From: Ignavibacteriales bacterium
GTDB taxonomy: Bacteria > Bacteroidota > Ignavibacteria > Ignavibacteriales > Ignavibacteriaceae
Assembly (NCBI GenBank): GCA_020061995.1
Contig: JAGUXE010000165.1
Coordinates: forward strand, 1 to 10,697
Length of the DNA stretch: 10,697 bases
Direction: 5' to 3'
Within the stretch, counting starts at the first letter, position 1, and the number at the start of each line of letters is the position of its first letter. The translations under genes and the position numbers were made by a program. Below the pieces are notes generated by a model. The model did not search any database. It had not been told where the DNA came from and saw nothing but the letters and a program-made list of their open reading frames with translations. This document shows, in pieces, positions 1 to 6,186 of the stretch.

Positions 1-415
1 CGGGCGCATGGTCAAAAATCAAGAACTATTTGATCTTTTTCAGGAATTTGAAGTTACTGATTTTGAACAGGCAATGCCATTTGCTCGATCTCCTTTGCTT
101 AGGAAAGTCTATGGATTAGAATTTACCGGCAATCATGAGGAGTTTTTAGCAATACTTGAAAACGATTACTCAGAGTACATTACTGATATTTTGGAGTTTT
201 ATGAACCTGTCGATAACTTTGAGCCTGAAGATGGATTATGGAAAAGCAATGAATTATGGAATGATGAGCCACATAAAAAAAGACATAAGGACATTGATGC
301 TCGCTGGACCAAGAAAAATAAAGAAACATTTTTTGGTTATAAAAATCATGCAAAAGTTGGTACAAGGGGCAAATTTATAACTAAGTATAAAGTAACGGAT
401 GCTTCGGTTCACGAT

Positions 416-437
416 TACCTTCGGTGCTACTTCGTGG
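416..437 (+). other. 22-bp frameshifting insertion in the transposase
   Basis: VTDASVHD ends at 415 and SQALDDLL begins at 438. In IS5-type transposases these two peptides are normally contiguous. The 22 bases between them add one extra base modulo 3 and break the reading frame. The insert contains two near-copies of a CTTCGKKG-type word. No target-site duplication is obvious. Confidence 0.55.
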
Positions 438-656
438 TCTCAGGCATTGGATGATTTGTTAGAGAAAGAAGATGCCGGACAGGATTTTTTTGGCGATAGC
501 GCATATACCGGAAAAGAACAAGAAAAAGTCATCGAAAAATATGAAATGAATAACAAAACGAATGAAAAAGGATACCACAACAAACCATTGACAGAAGAAC
601 AAAAAGCAAATAATAGAGAAAAATCTAAAACAAGAGCAAGAGTTGAACACGTATTT

Positions 657-725
657 ACATAATAATGGCTGCACCTCAACAAAATTCAAACAAGTTTGAT
701 TTTGTATTCGGTTTGCACAATATTT
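657..725 (+). other. 69-bp in-frame insertion with stop codon, flanked by TATTT repeats
   Basis: The expected transposase peptide HVFGFMEQS is split after GTA TTT at 651-656 and resumes with GGC TTC ATG at 726. The 69 bases between add 23 codons, including TAA at 660-662. TATTT occurs at 652-656 and again at 721-725, so the event can be read as a 64-bp insert plus a 5-bp duplication. The insert holds a small palindrome, TCAAAC-AA-GTTTGA. I do not recognise it. Confidence 0.5.
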
Positions 726-872
726 GGCTTCATGGAGCAAAGCATGAATGGTTTGGTTGTAAAATCTGTTGGGATAGCAAGAGCAACAGGCATAATAGGT
801 TTAATCAATCTGACTTATAACCTATTCAGATATGAAAAGGTCATTCGCCTTAATTTACTAGCGGATAAATAG

Positions 873-1210
873 CTTATAGATAGTTAGATATATTGATATA
901 TAGATAGATAAAAAAGAAGAAAAATATAATTTTTTGCTGGAATTTTGGAAAAGTAGTTGCAATTTGGCCTCGATTTTTGATAAAGTTGGTAATGGGTTCT
1001 CCAATTTTTCCATAATCTCTGAATGCTGTTCAGCAACAAAACAGAAAAAATGAATTTTTAGAACCCCCCTTAAGTTTTTCTTTGACAATGAAAAGGAATA
1101 TATTTGCATTAGATAAGGTGCAGTATGAAAACTACAAAAGGTAAACCTATCATTCTTTTTTTGGGTGTATATATACACCTTTTGGAGCAAAATGGTGCAC
1201 ATATAAACAA
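873..1210. other. Gene-free AT-rich stretch between IS remnant and first cassette
   Basis: There is no supportable coding sequence on either strand. The first part (about 873-930) is a run of GATA/TATA-like repeats just after the transposase stop and probably belongs to the IS tail. A run of C at about 1073-1078 followed by TTAAG could be near the IS end, but without the left end this cannot be tested. The last 50 bases hold a perfect 16-bp palindrome and lead to GTTA at 1211, where the first cassette starts. No hairpin of the type that follows the other cassettes is found here, so this end may be a primary insertion site or may have been rearranged by the IS. Confidence 0.5.
1164..1179. repeat. 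Perfect 16-bp palindrome GGTGTATATATACACC
   Basis: An uninterrupted two-fold symmetric sequence preceded by a run of T on the left and followed by TTTT on the right. It could be a dimeric repressor operator, or a weak bidirectional terminator (6-bp stem, TATA loop). It lies 32 bases before the first cassette boundary at 1211. Confidence 0.4.
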
Positions 1211-1235
1211 GTTAGTGGCAAGGCTATGACGACAC

Positions 1236-1263
1236 AACCCGACAGACAAATCGGGTTCTTTTT
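1236..1263 (+). terminator. Rho-independent terminator at the entry of cassette A
   Basis: AACCCGA (1236-1242) and TCGGGTT (1251-1257) form a 7-bp stem with an 8-nt loop, followed by C and TTTTT. It lies between the cassette boundary and the cassette promoter. It would therefore stop transcription arriving from the left and insulate the regulated metal operon. Confidence 0.75.
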
Positions 1264-1283
1264 GATATTTTGTATTTTAGTAA

Positions 1284-1313
1284 TTGCTTAAATAAACAAA
1301 TTAACTATCTTTG
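1284..1313 (+). promoter_or_regulatory. Bacteroidota-type sigma-A promoter of the metal operon
   Basis: TTG at 1284-1286, a 19-nt spacer and TATCTTTG at 1306-1313 match the Bacteroidota consensus TTG-N19-TAnnTTTG. The ATG of the regulator gene begins only 5 nt after the box, at 1318, so the transcript probably has no leader or almost none. The regulator likely binds over this promoter, but I see no clear dyad operator beyond the AT-rich spacer. Confidence 0.75.
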
Positions 1314-1317
1314 CAAT

Positions 1318-1692
1318 ATGGACAACAATTCTTGCATACGACAACAAGCGGACATTAAACAAATAAATCGCTGTAAAAACCGAGTTTCAGAACTCAACGG
1401 CTCGTTTGACTATTTATCGAACGGACTTGAATTAGCGGGAAACAACGTAAGACTGAAAATTCTCTTTCTATTATATGAAGAAAAACGACTCTGTGTTTGT
1501 GATATGAGCGACATTCTTGGTATGACAATTTCGGCAATTTCACAACACTTGCGAAAACTCAAAGACCGAAAACTAATTGAAACCGAACGAGAAGCACAAA
1601 CCATTTTTTACTCATTGACAAAAGAGTATGAAAAAATGCTGAAACCGTTTTTTAAAATACTTGACGAAAACAAAATTTTAGAAACATTATGA
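1318..1692 (+). CDS. ArsR/SmtB-family metal-sensing repressor
   Basis: A 124-residue winged-helix repressor. Residues 38-50 (ELAGNNVRLKILF) open the domain. RLCVCD at 57-62 carries the Cys59-x-Cys61 pair typical of the alpha-3 metal site in ArsR/CadC-like sensors. Residues 63-86 (MSDILGMTISAISQHLRKLK) are the DNA-reading helices, followed by the wing with TIFYSLT. Further cysteines at 6 and 19 could add ligands, as in sensors for thiophilic metals. I place the start at 1318, not at the in-frame ATG at 1270, because 1270 lies upstream of the promoter. The stop overlaps the next gene in ATGA. By position it should repress its own operon and release it on binding Hg(II) or another soft metal; the metal is inferred from the neighbouring MerTP gene. 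Confidence 0.85.
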   Translation: MDNNSCIRQQADIKQINRCKNRVSELNGSFDYLSNGLELAGNNVRLKILFLLYEEKRLCVCDMSDILGMTISAISQHLRKLKDRKLIETEREAQTIFYSLTKEYEKMLKPFFKILDENKILETL

Positions 1693-2288
1693 AAACAGAC
1701 AAAAAACTAATCGGAGCAGGACTTTTAACAGCAATTGCAGCTTCAATGTGTTGTATTACTCCAGTCTTGGCTTTAGTAGCAGGAACAAGCGGACTTGCTT
1801 CTACTTTTTCTTGGCTCGAACCTTTCAGACCGTATTTTATCGGTTTGACAATTTTGGTTCTTGGTTTTGCTTGGTATCAAAAGTTGAAACCTAAAAAGCA
1901 AATTGACTGCAACTGTGAGACAGAAGAAAAACCAAAATTCATTCAGTCAAAAATGTTTTTAGGAATTGTAACAGCATTTGCAATCGTTATGCTTGCCTTT
2001 CCATACTATTCAAGCATTTTCTACCCAAAGAAAGAAAAGCAAATCATAGTAGTGGACAAATCCAATATTCAAAAAGTAAAATTTACGATTAGCGGAATGA
2101 CTTGTGCGAGTTGCGAAGAACACGTAAATCACGAAGTAAATAAATTGACAGGAATAATAAGTTCAAACGCTTCATATGAAAATGGAAATGCAATCATAGA
2201 ATTTGACAACTCAAAAACAAATATTTCTGAAATCGAAAAAGCAATAAACTCAACAGGATATTCTGTAACCGACAAAAAAGAAAATTAA
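1689..2288 (+). CDS. merTP: Mercuric transport fusion protein MerTP
   Basis: A 199-residue inner-membrane protein joining a MerT-like half to a MerP-like half. The first membrane segment (about 8-30) contains the paired Cys21-Cys22 in SMCCITP, the MerT feature that takes Hg(II). A second segment spans about 46-64. A cytosolic loop carries Cys74-x-Cys76, and a third segment spans about 88-112. The C-terminal 128-199 is a heavy-metal-associated domain with GMTCASC at 136-142. In classical systems MerP is a separate periplasmic protein; here it is tethered. It overlaps the upstream repressor by 4 bp and is followed after 1 bp by the small Cys-rich gene, so the three are translationally coupled. 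No mercuric reductase is present. Another soft metal as substrate is possible. Confidence 0.85.
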   Translation: MKTDKKLIGAGLLTAIAASMCCITPVLALVAGTSGLASTFSWLEPFRPYFIGLTILVLGFAWYQKLKPKKQIDCNCETEEKPKFIQSKMFLGIVTAFAIVMLAFPYYSSIFYPKKEKQIIVVDKSNIQKVKFTISGMTCASCEEHVNHEVNKLTGIISSNASYENGNAIIEFDNSKTNISEIEKAINSTGYSVTDKKEN

Positions 2289-2289
2289 A

Positions 2290-2496
2290 ATGGAAATCAA
2301 ATTACAATCAACAATAACTTGCCCCAACTGCGGACATAAGAAAGAAGAAACAATGCCGACAGACGCTTGCCAATATTTTTACGAATGTGAAAAATGCAAA
2401 CAAGTTCTAAAACCAAAACAAGGCGACTGCTGTGTTTATTGTAGCTACGGAAGTGTTGCTTGTCCACCAATTCAGCAGGACAAAAAATGTTGCTGA
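2290..2496 (+). CDS. GDCCVxC-type small cysteine-rich protein
   Basis: A 68-residue protein with eleven cysteines. CPNCG at 11-15 and CEKC at 33-36 look like a zinc-ribbon-type metal knuckle. GDCCVYCSYGSVACPPIQ at 45-62 is the signature of the GDCCVxC family, which is often found beside merT/merTP and in some bacteria contains selenocysteine. Here all positions are ordinary TGC/TGT cysteine codons. The protein ends in CC. It is probably a cytosolic metal-binding or trafficking partner receiving the ion from MerTP; this role comes from gene neighbourhood and is not biochemically established here. Confidence 0.8.
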   Translation: MEIKLQSTITCPNCGHKKEETMPTDACQYFYECEKCKQVLKPKQGDCCVYCSYGSVACPPIQQDKKCC

Positions 2497-2519
2497 CAGA
2501 CGGAAAACAAAGAAGCCCA

Positions 2520-2654
2520 GCCACTAACAGCGGTTTGGCAAAAGTGGCGGTTCAGTGCTTCGTATGACAGTTTTTCGTAAATTTGAAGTGTGTGCTTCGT
2601 ATGAACATTTGTGGTTAAATCGCCACCTTCGCCAAGCCACAAACCGTTATAGGC
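2520..2654 (+). repeat. Hairpin recombination-like element 1 (attC-like, 135 nt)
   Basis: Begins GCCACTAAC-A and ends CC-GTTATAGGC. The left arm (CGGTTTG, then GCAAAAGTGGCG) pairs with the right arm (CGCCACCTTCGC, then CAAACC); the right side has about 7 unpaired extra bases. The central loop carries a 13-bp direct repeat. The outer boxes do not pair with each other beyond TAAC/GTTA. Instead the left box matches the start of cassette A and the right box the end of cassette B, as expected for a cassette junction. Confidence 0.75.
2555..2604 (+). repeat. 13-bp direct repeat GTGCTTCGTATGA, two copies
   Basis: Copies lie at 2555-2567 and 2592-2604, 37 bp apart, inside the loop of element 1. Element 2 has a degenerate version (three GTGCT words). 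Its role is unknown. Confidence 0.7.
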
Positions 2655-3818
2655 TATTATAAAGACCCATACCAATGAAATGTTTGACATCAATATTAAT
2701 TCTGACACTAAATTGTTCAATTTCATTTGGACAGTTACCTGTTCCTGTGGATAGCCTGTACACATTTATCAAATACAACTCAATTCATCGGAATACGGTT
2801 GACTGGAATAAGATTGACAAATCATTCAAGGAGCAAATACAAAATGCAAAATCACTAAAAGACACAATGAACTGTTTTATTACTGTATTGGGGAGTTTAA
2901 ATGATGTTCATTCACAAATATATCTCAACAACCAATTTTATGGATATTACCCAAGTTTTGATGACTCGGTATTAGTTTGGCTCAAACCGCTGAACGACAA
3001 AGCAATTTCCATGACTAATAAATTTCATTCTGAAATAATTGAGGACAAAATTGGCTACATCAGAGTACCATCAATTCAAATTTATGACCCAACACAAATT
3101 AATAGTTATGCACAATCTCTGTCCGACATCGTAACCGAATTATCAAGCAAATGCAAAAACGGTTTCATCATTGATTTGCGTTTAAATGGAGGCGGGAATT
3201 TATACCCTATGATTTCTGGACTTAGCCAATTTTTAGGTAATCAAATCATTGGCTATGAAACCGACATTAATGATAGCATTATACGAACTTGGGAATTGAA
3301 AAATGGAAATTTTGTAATAGGCGGGTATCAAGCTACAGATATTAAAACCAAAGACAAATCAAAACTTAAATCTATTCCAATTGTGGTAATCATAGGACCT
3401 GTTACAAAAAGTTCAGGAAGTATGACAGCAATTGCTTTTAAAGGCAGACCTAATACTTATTTTATTGGTGAGCCGGCCGCTGACGGTTACACTACATCTA
3501 ATGGTTACTTTCAATTTGCACCAAATCTGACATTGAATTTTGCAACAAATTTTGTGGCGGACAGGAATAAGAATGTATATAAAACTACTGTAAAGCCTGA
3601 CTTGCCTATATATCAAGGAAACGTCTTTGACAACCTAGTAAATGATTTAAAAATTAAAGCGGCTATTAAATGGTTGAAAGAAAAATAACAGCCTATAACA
3701 CGGGTTTTGCGTCAGGCGGGGTGACGTGCAAACTTGGAGCTTTGTGCTTCTATTCAAGTTCAGTGCTGGTTGATAGTTTTGTGCTCCGAAACCCGCCCGA
3801 ACGCAAAGCCCGAAAACG
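2646..3818 (+). mobile_element. Gene cassette B: secreted S41-like protease
   Basis: Starts GTTATAGGC-TA-TTAT (2646-2660) and ends ATAA-CA-GCCTATAAC (3685-3699). The two termini are inverted repeats over 14 of 15 positions. The right terminus overlaps the gene's TAA stop at 3686-3688. One gene, only 20 nt after the left terminus, and the hairpin element 2 on its right: the compact single-gene layout of an integron cassette. There is no own promoter between boundary and gene. Confidence 0.7.
2675..3688 (+). CDS. Secreted S41-family (tail-specific protease-like) peptidase
   Basis: A 337-residue protein with a Sec signal peptide at 1-19 (hydrophobic SILILTLNCSIS, then SFG-Q). The Cys14 is not in a good lipobox, so I do not call a lipoprotein. 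Residues 122-316 form the protease core: DKIGYIRVPS (124-133), FIIDLRLNGGGN (164-175), IPIVVIIGPVTKSSGSMTAIAFKGRPNT (234-261) and FIGEPAADG (263-271). The nucleophile is likely Ser247 in SSG. Many Bacteroidota relatives read SSGE there while this one reads SSGS, so activity is uncertain. No PDZ domain is visible. It would act in the periplasm or outside the cell; the substrate is unknown. It stands alone in its cassette and may depend on read-through or on a promoter in the preceding hairpin. Confidence 0.8.
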   Translation: MKCLTSILILTLNCSISFGQLPVPVDSLYTFIKYNSIHRNTVDWNKIDKSFKEQIQNAKSLKDTMNCFITVLGSLNDVHSQIYLNNQFYGYYPSFDDSVLVWLKPLNDKAISMTNKFHSEIIEDKIGYIRVPSIQIYDPTQINSYAQSLSDIVTELSSKCKNGFIIDLRLNGGGNLYPMISGLSQFLGNQIIGYETDINDSIIRTWELKNGNFVIGGYQATDIKTKDKSKLKSIPIVVIIGPVTKSSGSMTAIAFKGRPNTYFIGEPAADGYTTSNGYFQFAPNLTLNFATNFVADRNKNVYKTTVKPDLPIYQGNVFDNLVNDLKIKAAIKWLKEK

Positions 3819-3826
3819 TTAGCAAC
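3691..3826 (+). repeat. Hairpin recombination-like element 2 (136 nt)
   Basis: Begins GCCTATAAC-A and ends AAAAC-GTTAGCAAC. The left arm GGGTTTTGCGTCAGGCGGG pairs with the right arm CCCGCCCGAACGCAAAGCCC at most positions, with a few extra bases before GTTA on the right. The loop shares TTCAGTGCT and GTGCTTC with element 1, so these two form one subfamily. A TAGTTTTG word at 3774-3781 resembles a Bacteroidota -7 box facing the next gene, without a clear TTG at the right distance. Confidence 0.75.
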
Positions 3827-4720
3827 AACCGTAAAAGACAAAACACATGACAAAAAAATTATTTATTCCAAAGAAAACCAGAGAGATAGTGGTTTCTTAT
3901 TGTAACAATTTTATTGTGCCTGACAATAACTATATTGACAATCCAACAAAAACACACACTCATCCTATTGATTGGTTTAAAGATTACTTTGATTTTATTG
4001 GAGATACTGCTTTAAAGACTCATTTAGCAGAAGCATATTACCAAGCACGATTCATTTATAAAATAATGCAAGGGCTACAGTTGACTAGCTTTAAAAGAAA
4101 TGCATTTGTAAAGTTTCAAATTCAACAATACGCTTCTATTTATGAGGCTCTCTTAGATTTTATACTTGAGAAATATAACAAGGAAGATATTAAAGAGAAA
4201 TTGAAGGAAGTAGAATACAAACCAATTAGTGTCTTTGCTTCAAATGTTGAATGTAATGTCGATGAAAATGGTCAAAAGGAAAAAGTTTTCACATGCAGAA
4301 AATCGGCTAAAAAAATAAATCTAAAGAATACGAGAATTGACAAACGAACAGAGATTGCGGCCAGCCTTGGTATTATATCTCAAACGACAAAGCAGAGTTT
4401 TGACAACCTCTATGATTTGAGAAACAATATTCATTTGTTAAAAGCTTCAATAGCTAATTATAGACCAAAAGTTGAAGAAAGTTTTGAGGCATTTAAGTTA
4501 ATGTCCTCATTTGTCTTAGAGGTAAAAACTTATGTGTTAAAATTTGAAAATCAAGGAGTATAACAACAAAAAGCAAGACGATGAAAACGGCAGTTGCTAA
4601 CAAAAACTATATGTCAATTGGGGTTTCGGTGCGGACATCAAAGTTAGTAGCCCGCAACAGCGGCAACGGGGTTCGACAGGAAAGCAGCCCGCAATCCCCA
4701 ACTGCATATAGTTCCGTCCG
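3818..4720 (+). mobile_element. Gene cassette C: one unknown protein
   Basis: Starts GTTAGCAAC-AA-CCGT (3818-3832) and ends ACGG-CA-GTTGCTAAC (4587-4601). The termini are inverted repeats over 13 of 15 positions, with the mismatch again in the dinucleotide. It encloses one gene and ends in hairpin element 3. It is the smallest complete cassette in the window. Confidence 0.7.
3847..4563 (+). CDS. Hypothetical protein, possibly HEPN-like
   Basis: A 238-residue, largely helical, cytosolic-looking protein with no signal peptide or membrane segment. I do not recognise the family. Two features hint at a HEPN-like fold. A helix QIQQYASIYEALLDFILEKY (91-110) resembles the first conserved helix of such proteins. 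The motif DLRNNIHL at 190-197 has Arg192 and His196 in an R-N-x-x-H arrangement, one residue shorter than the usual R-x4-6-H of HEPN RNases. A Cys/Lys-rich stretch lies between (135-160). It is the only gene of its cassette, starts 14 nt after the left terminus and lies just upstream of the restriction cassette. A defence or toxin role is possible but unproven. Confidence 0.6.
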   Translation: MTKKLFIPKKTREIVVSYCNNFIVPDNNYIDNPTKTHTHPIDWFKDYFDFIGDTALKTHLAEAYYQARFIYKIMQGLQLTSFKRNAFVKFQIQQYASIYEALLDFILEKYNKEDIKEKLKEVEYKPISVFASNVECNVDENGQKEKVFTCRKSAKKINLKNTRIDKRTEIAASLGIISQTTKQSFDNLYDLRNNIHLLKASIANYRPKVEESFEAFKLMSSFVLEVKTYVLKFENQGV

Positions 4721-4728
4721 TTACAAGC
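4593..4728 (+). repeat. Hairpin recombination-like element 3 (136 nt)
   Basis: Begins GTTGCTAAC-A and ends GTCC-GTTACAAGC. The left arm AACTATATGTCAATTGGGG pairs with the right arm CCCCAACTGCATATAGTT, an easily seen long stem with small bulges, continued by GTGCGG with CCGCAA-type pairing. The loop contains GTTAGTAG and TTCGACAGG, shared with element 4 and absent from elements 1 and 2. Confidence 0.8.
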
Positions 4729-4817
4729 AAGCCGAGAAAAAGACAACGACAGAATGATAATGAAGTTTTTGCTGCATAAAGACAAAGAAGAGAAATGAAA
4801 ATTGCCGACACACATTC

Positions 4818-4872
4818 AGGCACATTTGGCTGCCCAAACACTCGAGCGACCGCTTCGCAGCCAAAAGAGCCT
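4818..4872 (+). repeat. ACAT/AAGA hairpin, left copy
   Basis: Stem AGGC/GCCT, a symmetric internal loop ACAT/AAGA, then stem TTGGCTGC (4826-4833) with GCAGCCAA (4857-4864) around a 23-nt loop. The copy at 9841-9898 has the same internal loop and layout but different paired bases, so structure rather than sequence is conserved. It lies 74 bp before the first restriction-operon gene. Confidence 0.8.
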
Positions 4873-4931
4873 TCATCTTTCCTTCGCACCAAATACAGAG
4901 TAAATATTAATGAAACCTCGACTTTTTTCAG

Positions 4932-4939
4932 TATTTTTG
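4932..4939 (+). promoter_or_regulatory. Probable -7 box of the restriction operon
   Basis: TATTTTTG fits the Bacteroidota TAnnTTTG box and lies 7 nt before the ATG at 4947, the same very short spacing as in cassette A. There is no perfect TTG 19 nt upstream (the region reads TTAATG), so the -33 half is weak. Confidence 0.5.
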
Positions 4940-4946
4940 CAAGATT

Positions 4947-6185
4947 ATGAATGATATTTTTAATACAGAATCTATTATAAATGAAGCATTTGGAAATAAG
5001 GTTGAACTTTTTCCAAGTGTTAATGAACTATTTGAATTAGAATTAGCTCATTTAGAGTACAAGAGCTTATCAGGAGAACAACTTTTAGAAAGAACAGCTT
5101 ATATAAAGTCAGTTGACAATAAGTTCTCAAATCACTACTTATTATATTCAAATAATTCGGAAAAAATTCATGCTGACAGGTCATCTGCAACACAAGCATA
5201 TTTTGAAGAAGGACTATTTTCTACTGGTTACGCAACTCATGGATTATTTCCTTATCGTGGAAAATTTCATCCACAATTAATAAAAGGTTTGATAAATATT
5301 TTAAACATTCAAAAAGGTGAAACTATTTTAGACCCAATGGCTGGCAGTGGTACAACAAATGTCGAAGCCGCTTTAATGGGCATAAATTCCAAGGCAATTG
5401 ATGTTAGTCCTTTTTGCCAATTCATGATTAAAACAAAATATGAAGCACTAACTATTGACCTGAAATTATTAGAACATACAAAAATTGAAAACAAGAAATT
5501 GTTTGATTTTTTCAAGCAAGGAGATGTTTTGAAGAGAATAACTAAGATTGGCGATGATAATAAAATTAAAATACATAACCTTGCTTTTTTAGCATTTCTA
5601 GATGCCTTAGGTTATTCAAAAAGGGTTGTAAAATCAAACCATGAACAATTATTTGATAAGGTTTTACCAAGATATATTGAAACTGTAAAATCATTTCTAT
5701 CTAACAAATATTATGACCAGAATAAAATAGGCAACCTGAATGTTTTGTCTGATTCGGATGCTTTGAATATCAAGCTCGACAACAATTCCGTTGATTGTGT
5801 GATTACTTCTCCTCCATATTCATTTGCAATTGATTATGTTGAGAATGACAAAGATCAATTAGAATTTTTAGGTTATGACACAACCGAATTAAAAAACAGA
5901 CTAATTGGTCTTAAAGGAAAAACAAAAAATCAAAAACTCGAAAACTATTTTGCTGACATGGATTCATTTTGTTTGCAAGTTTCTAAGGTTTTGAAAAAAG
6001 GAAAATATTTTGTTTTGATAATTGGTTCAAATACCAATCAAACTGGTGGAATCAGACTGGAAGAAACGGTAATAAATTCAGCAAAGAAATATGATATGCC
6101 GTTAGTCAAAAGTATTTTGAAACCTATCAAAGGAATGAGAAACACAATGAAAGAAGAATATGTACTAATTTTTGAAAAAAAATAA
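4947..6185 (+). CDS. DNA amino-methyltransferase (N4-cytosine or N6-adenine)
   Basis: A 412-residue S-adenosylmethionine-dependent DNA methyltransferase. After an N-terminal helical part (1-95) comes GLFPYRGKFHPQLIKG (99-114), a conserved lead-in in this group. Motif I is DPMAGSGT (129-136), binding S-adenosylmethionine, with acidic motif II following at about 150-155 (AIDVSP). The catalytic motif IV is TSPPY at 287-291; the SPPY form is more usual for N4-cytosine enzymes, but N6-adenine cannot be excluded. Motif I precedes motif IV, with about 150 residues between that may include target recognition. It is the first gene of the operon. Its stop lies 1 bp before the ATG of the restriction enzyme, so modification is translated before cleavage. 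Recognition sequence unknown. Confidence 0.85.
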   Translation: MNDIFNTESIINEAFGNKVELFPSVNELFELELAHLEYKSLSGEQLLERTAYIKSVDNKFSNHYLLYSNNSEKIHADRSSATQAYFEEGLFSTGYATHGLFPYRGKFHPQLIKGLINILNIQKGETILDPMAGSGTTNVEAALMGINSKAIDVSPFCQFMIKTKYEALTIDLKLLEHTKIENKKLFDFFKQGDVLKRITKIGDDNKIKIHNLAFLAFLDALGYSKRVVKSNHEQLFDKVLPRYIETVKSFLSNKYYDQNKIGNLNVLSDSDALNIKLDNNSVDCVITSPPYSFAIDYVENDKDQLEFLGYDTTELKNRLIGLKGKTKNQKLENYFADMDSFCLQVSKVLKKGKYFVLIIGSNTNQTGGIRLEETVINSAKKYDMPLVKSILKPIKGMRNTMKEEYVLIFEKK

Positions 6186-6186
6186 T

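Larger units (their letters stand above)
8..872 (+). pseudogene. IS5-family DDE transposase, frameshifted and interrupted
   Basis: Three coding blocks in two frames together spell the C-terminal two thirds of an IS5-type transposase. Block 1 runs from 8 to 415 and contains the family motif DIDARWTKKN, then YGKNH-like FFGYKNH and VTDASVHD. Block 2 resumes at 438 with SQALDDLL, the second catalytic Asp in FFGDSAYTGK, and the Glu of RARVEHVF. Block 3 (726-872) gives GFMEQSMNGLVVKSVG and INLTYNLFRYEKVIRLN, ending at TAG 870-872. The blocks are separated by a 22-bp insertion that shifts the frame and a 69-bp in-frame insertion that carries a stop. I could not find the usual first-Asp segment before ELWNDEPHKKRHKD, so residues 1 to about 75 may be foreign or badly decayed. 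No functional transposase can be made from this copy. The left end of the IS lies at or beyond the window edge and I could not define the right inverted repeat. The family call comes from remembered motifs. Confidence 0.75.
1211..2646 (+). mobile_element. Gene cassette A: mercury/metal handling (arsR-type, merTP, GDCCVxC)
   Basis: The left terminus is GTTAGTGGC-AA-GGCT (1211-1225). The right terminus is AGCC-CA-GCCACTAAC (2514-2528). These are inverted repeats over 13 of 15 positions, with the mismatch confined to the central dinucleotide. The right terminus leads straight into hairpin element 1. Between them are a terminator, a promoter and three co-directional genes, so the unit has its own expression signals. 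If the crossover is at G^TTA as in integrons, the mobile unit is 1212-2646. Unlike later cassettes it has no matching hairpin on its left. Confidence 0.65.

Noticed and set aside
1060..1085. Right inverted repeat of the IS near the C-run and TTAAG
   Set aside because: The left end of the IS is outside the window, so no inverted repeat pair can be shown.
858..1202. 114-residue ORF on the minus strand in the gene-free stretch
   Set aside because: Composition is a translation of AT-rich repeats, with no recognisable motif and no ribosome-binding or promoter context.
1270..1317. Upstream in-frame ATG for the ArsR-type gene
   Set aside because: It lies before and across the TTG-N19-TATCTTTG promoter; the start at 1318 gives the normal family N-terminus.
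2422..2445. Selenocysteine in the GDCCVxC protein
   Set aside because: All cysteine positions of the motif are TGC or TGT and there is no in-frame TGA before the real stop.
2520..2654. Hairpin elements as simple transcription terminators
   Set aside because: Arms are more than 80 nt apart, there is no downstream T-run, and cassette-wise complementarity of the outer boxes is not explained by termination.
4754..4798. 14-codon ORF between hairpin element 3 and the first methyltransferase
   Set aside because: Too short, no recognisable feature, and likely chance in AT-rich DNA.
6172..6186. TTG start for the restriction enzyme inside the methyltransferase gene
   Set aside because: An ATG at 6187, 1 bp after the methyltransferase stop, matches the spacing used elsewhere in the operon.
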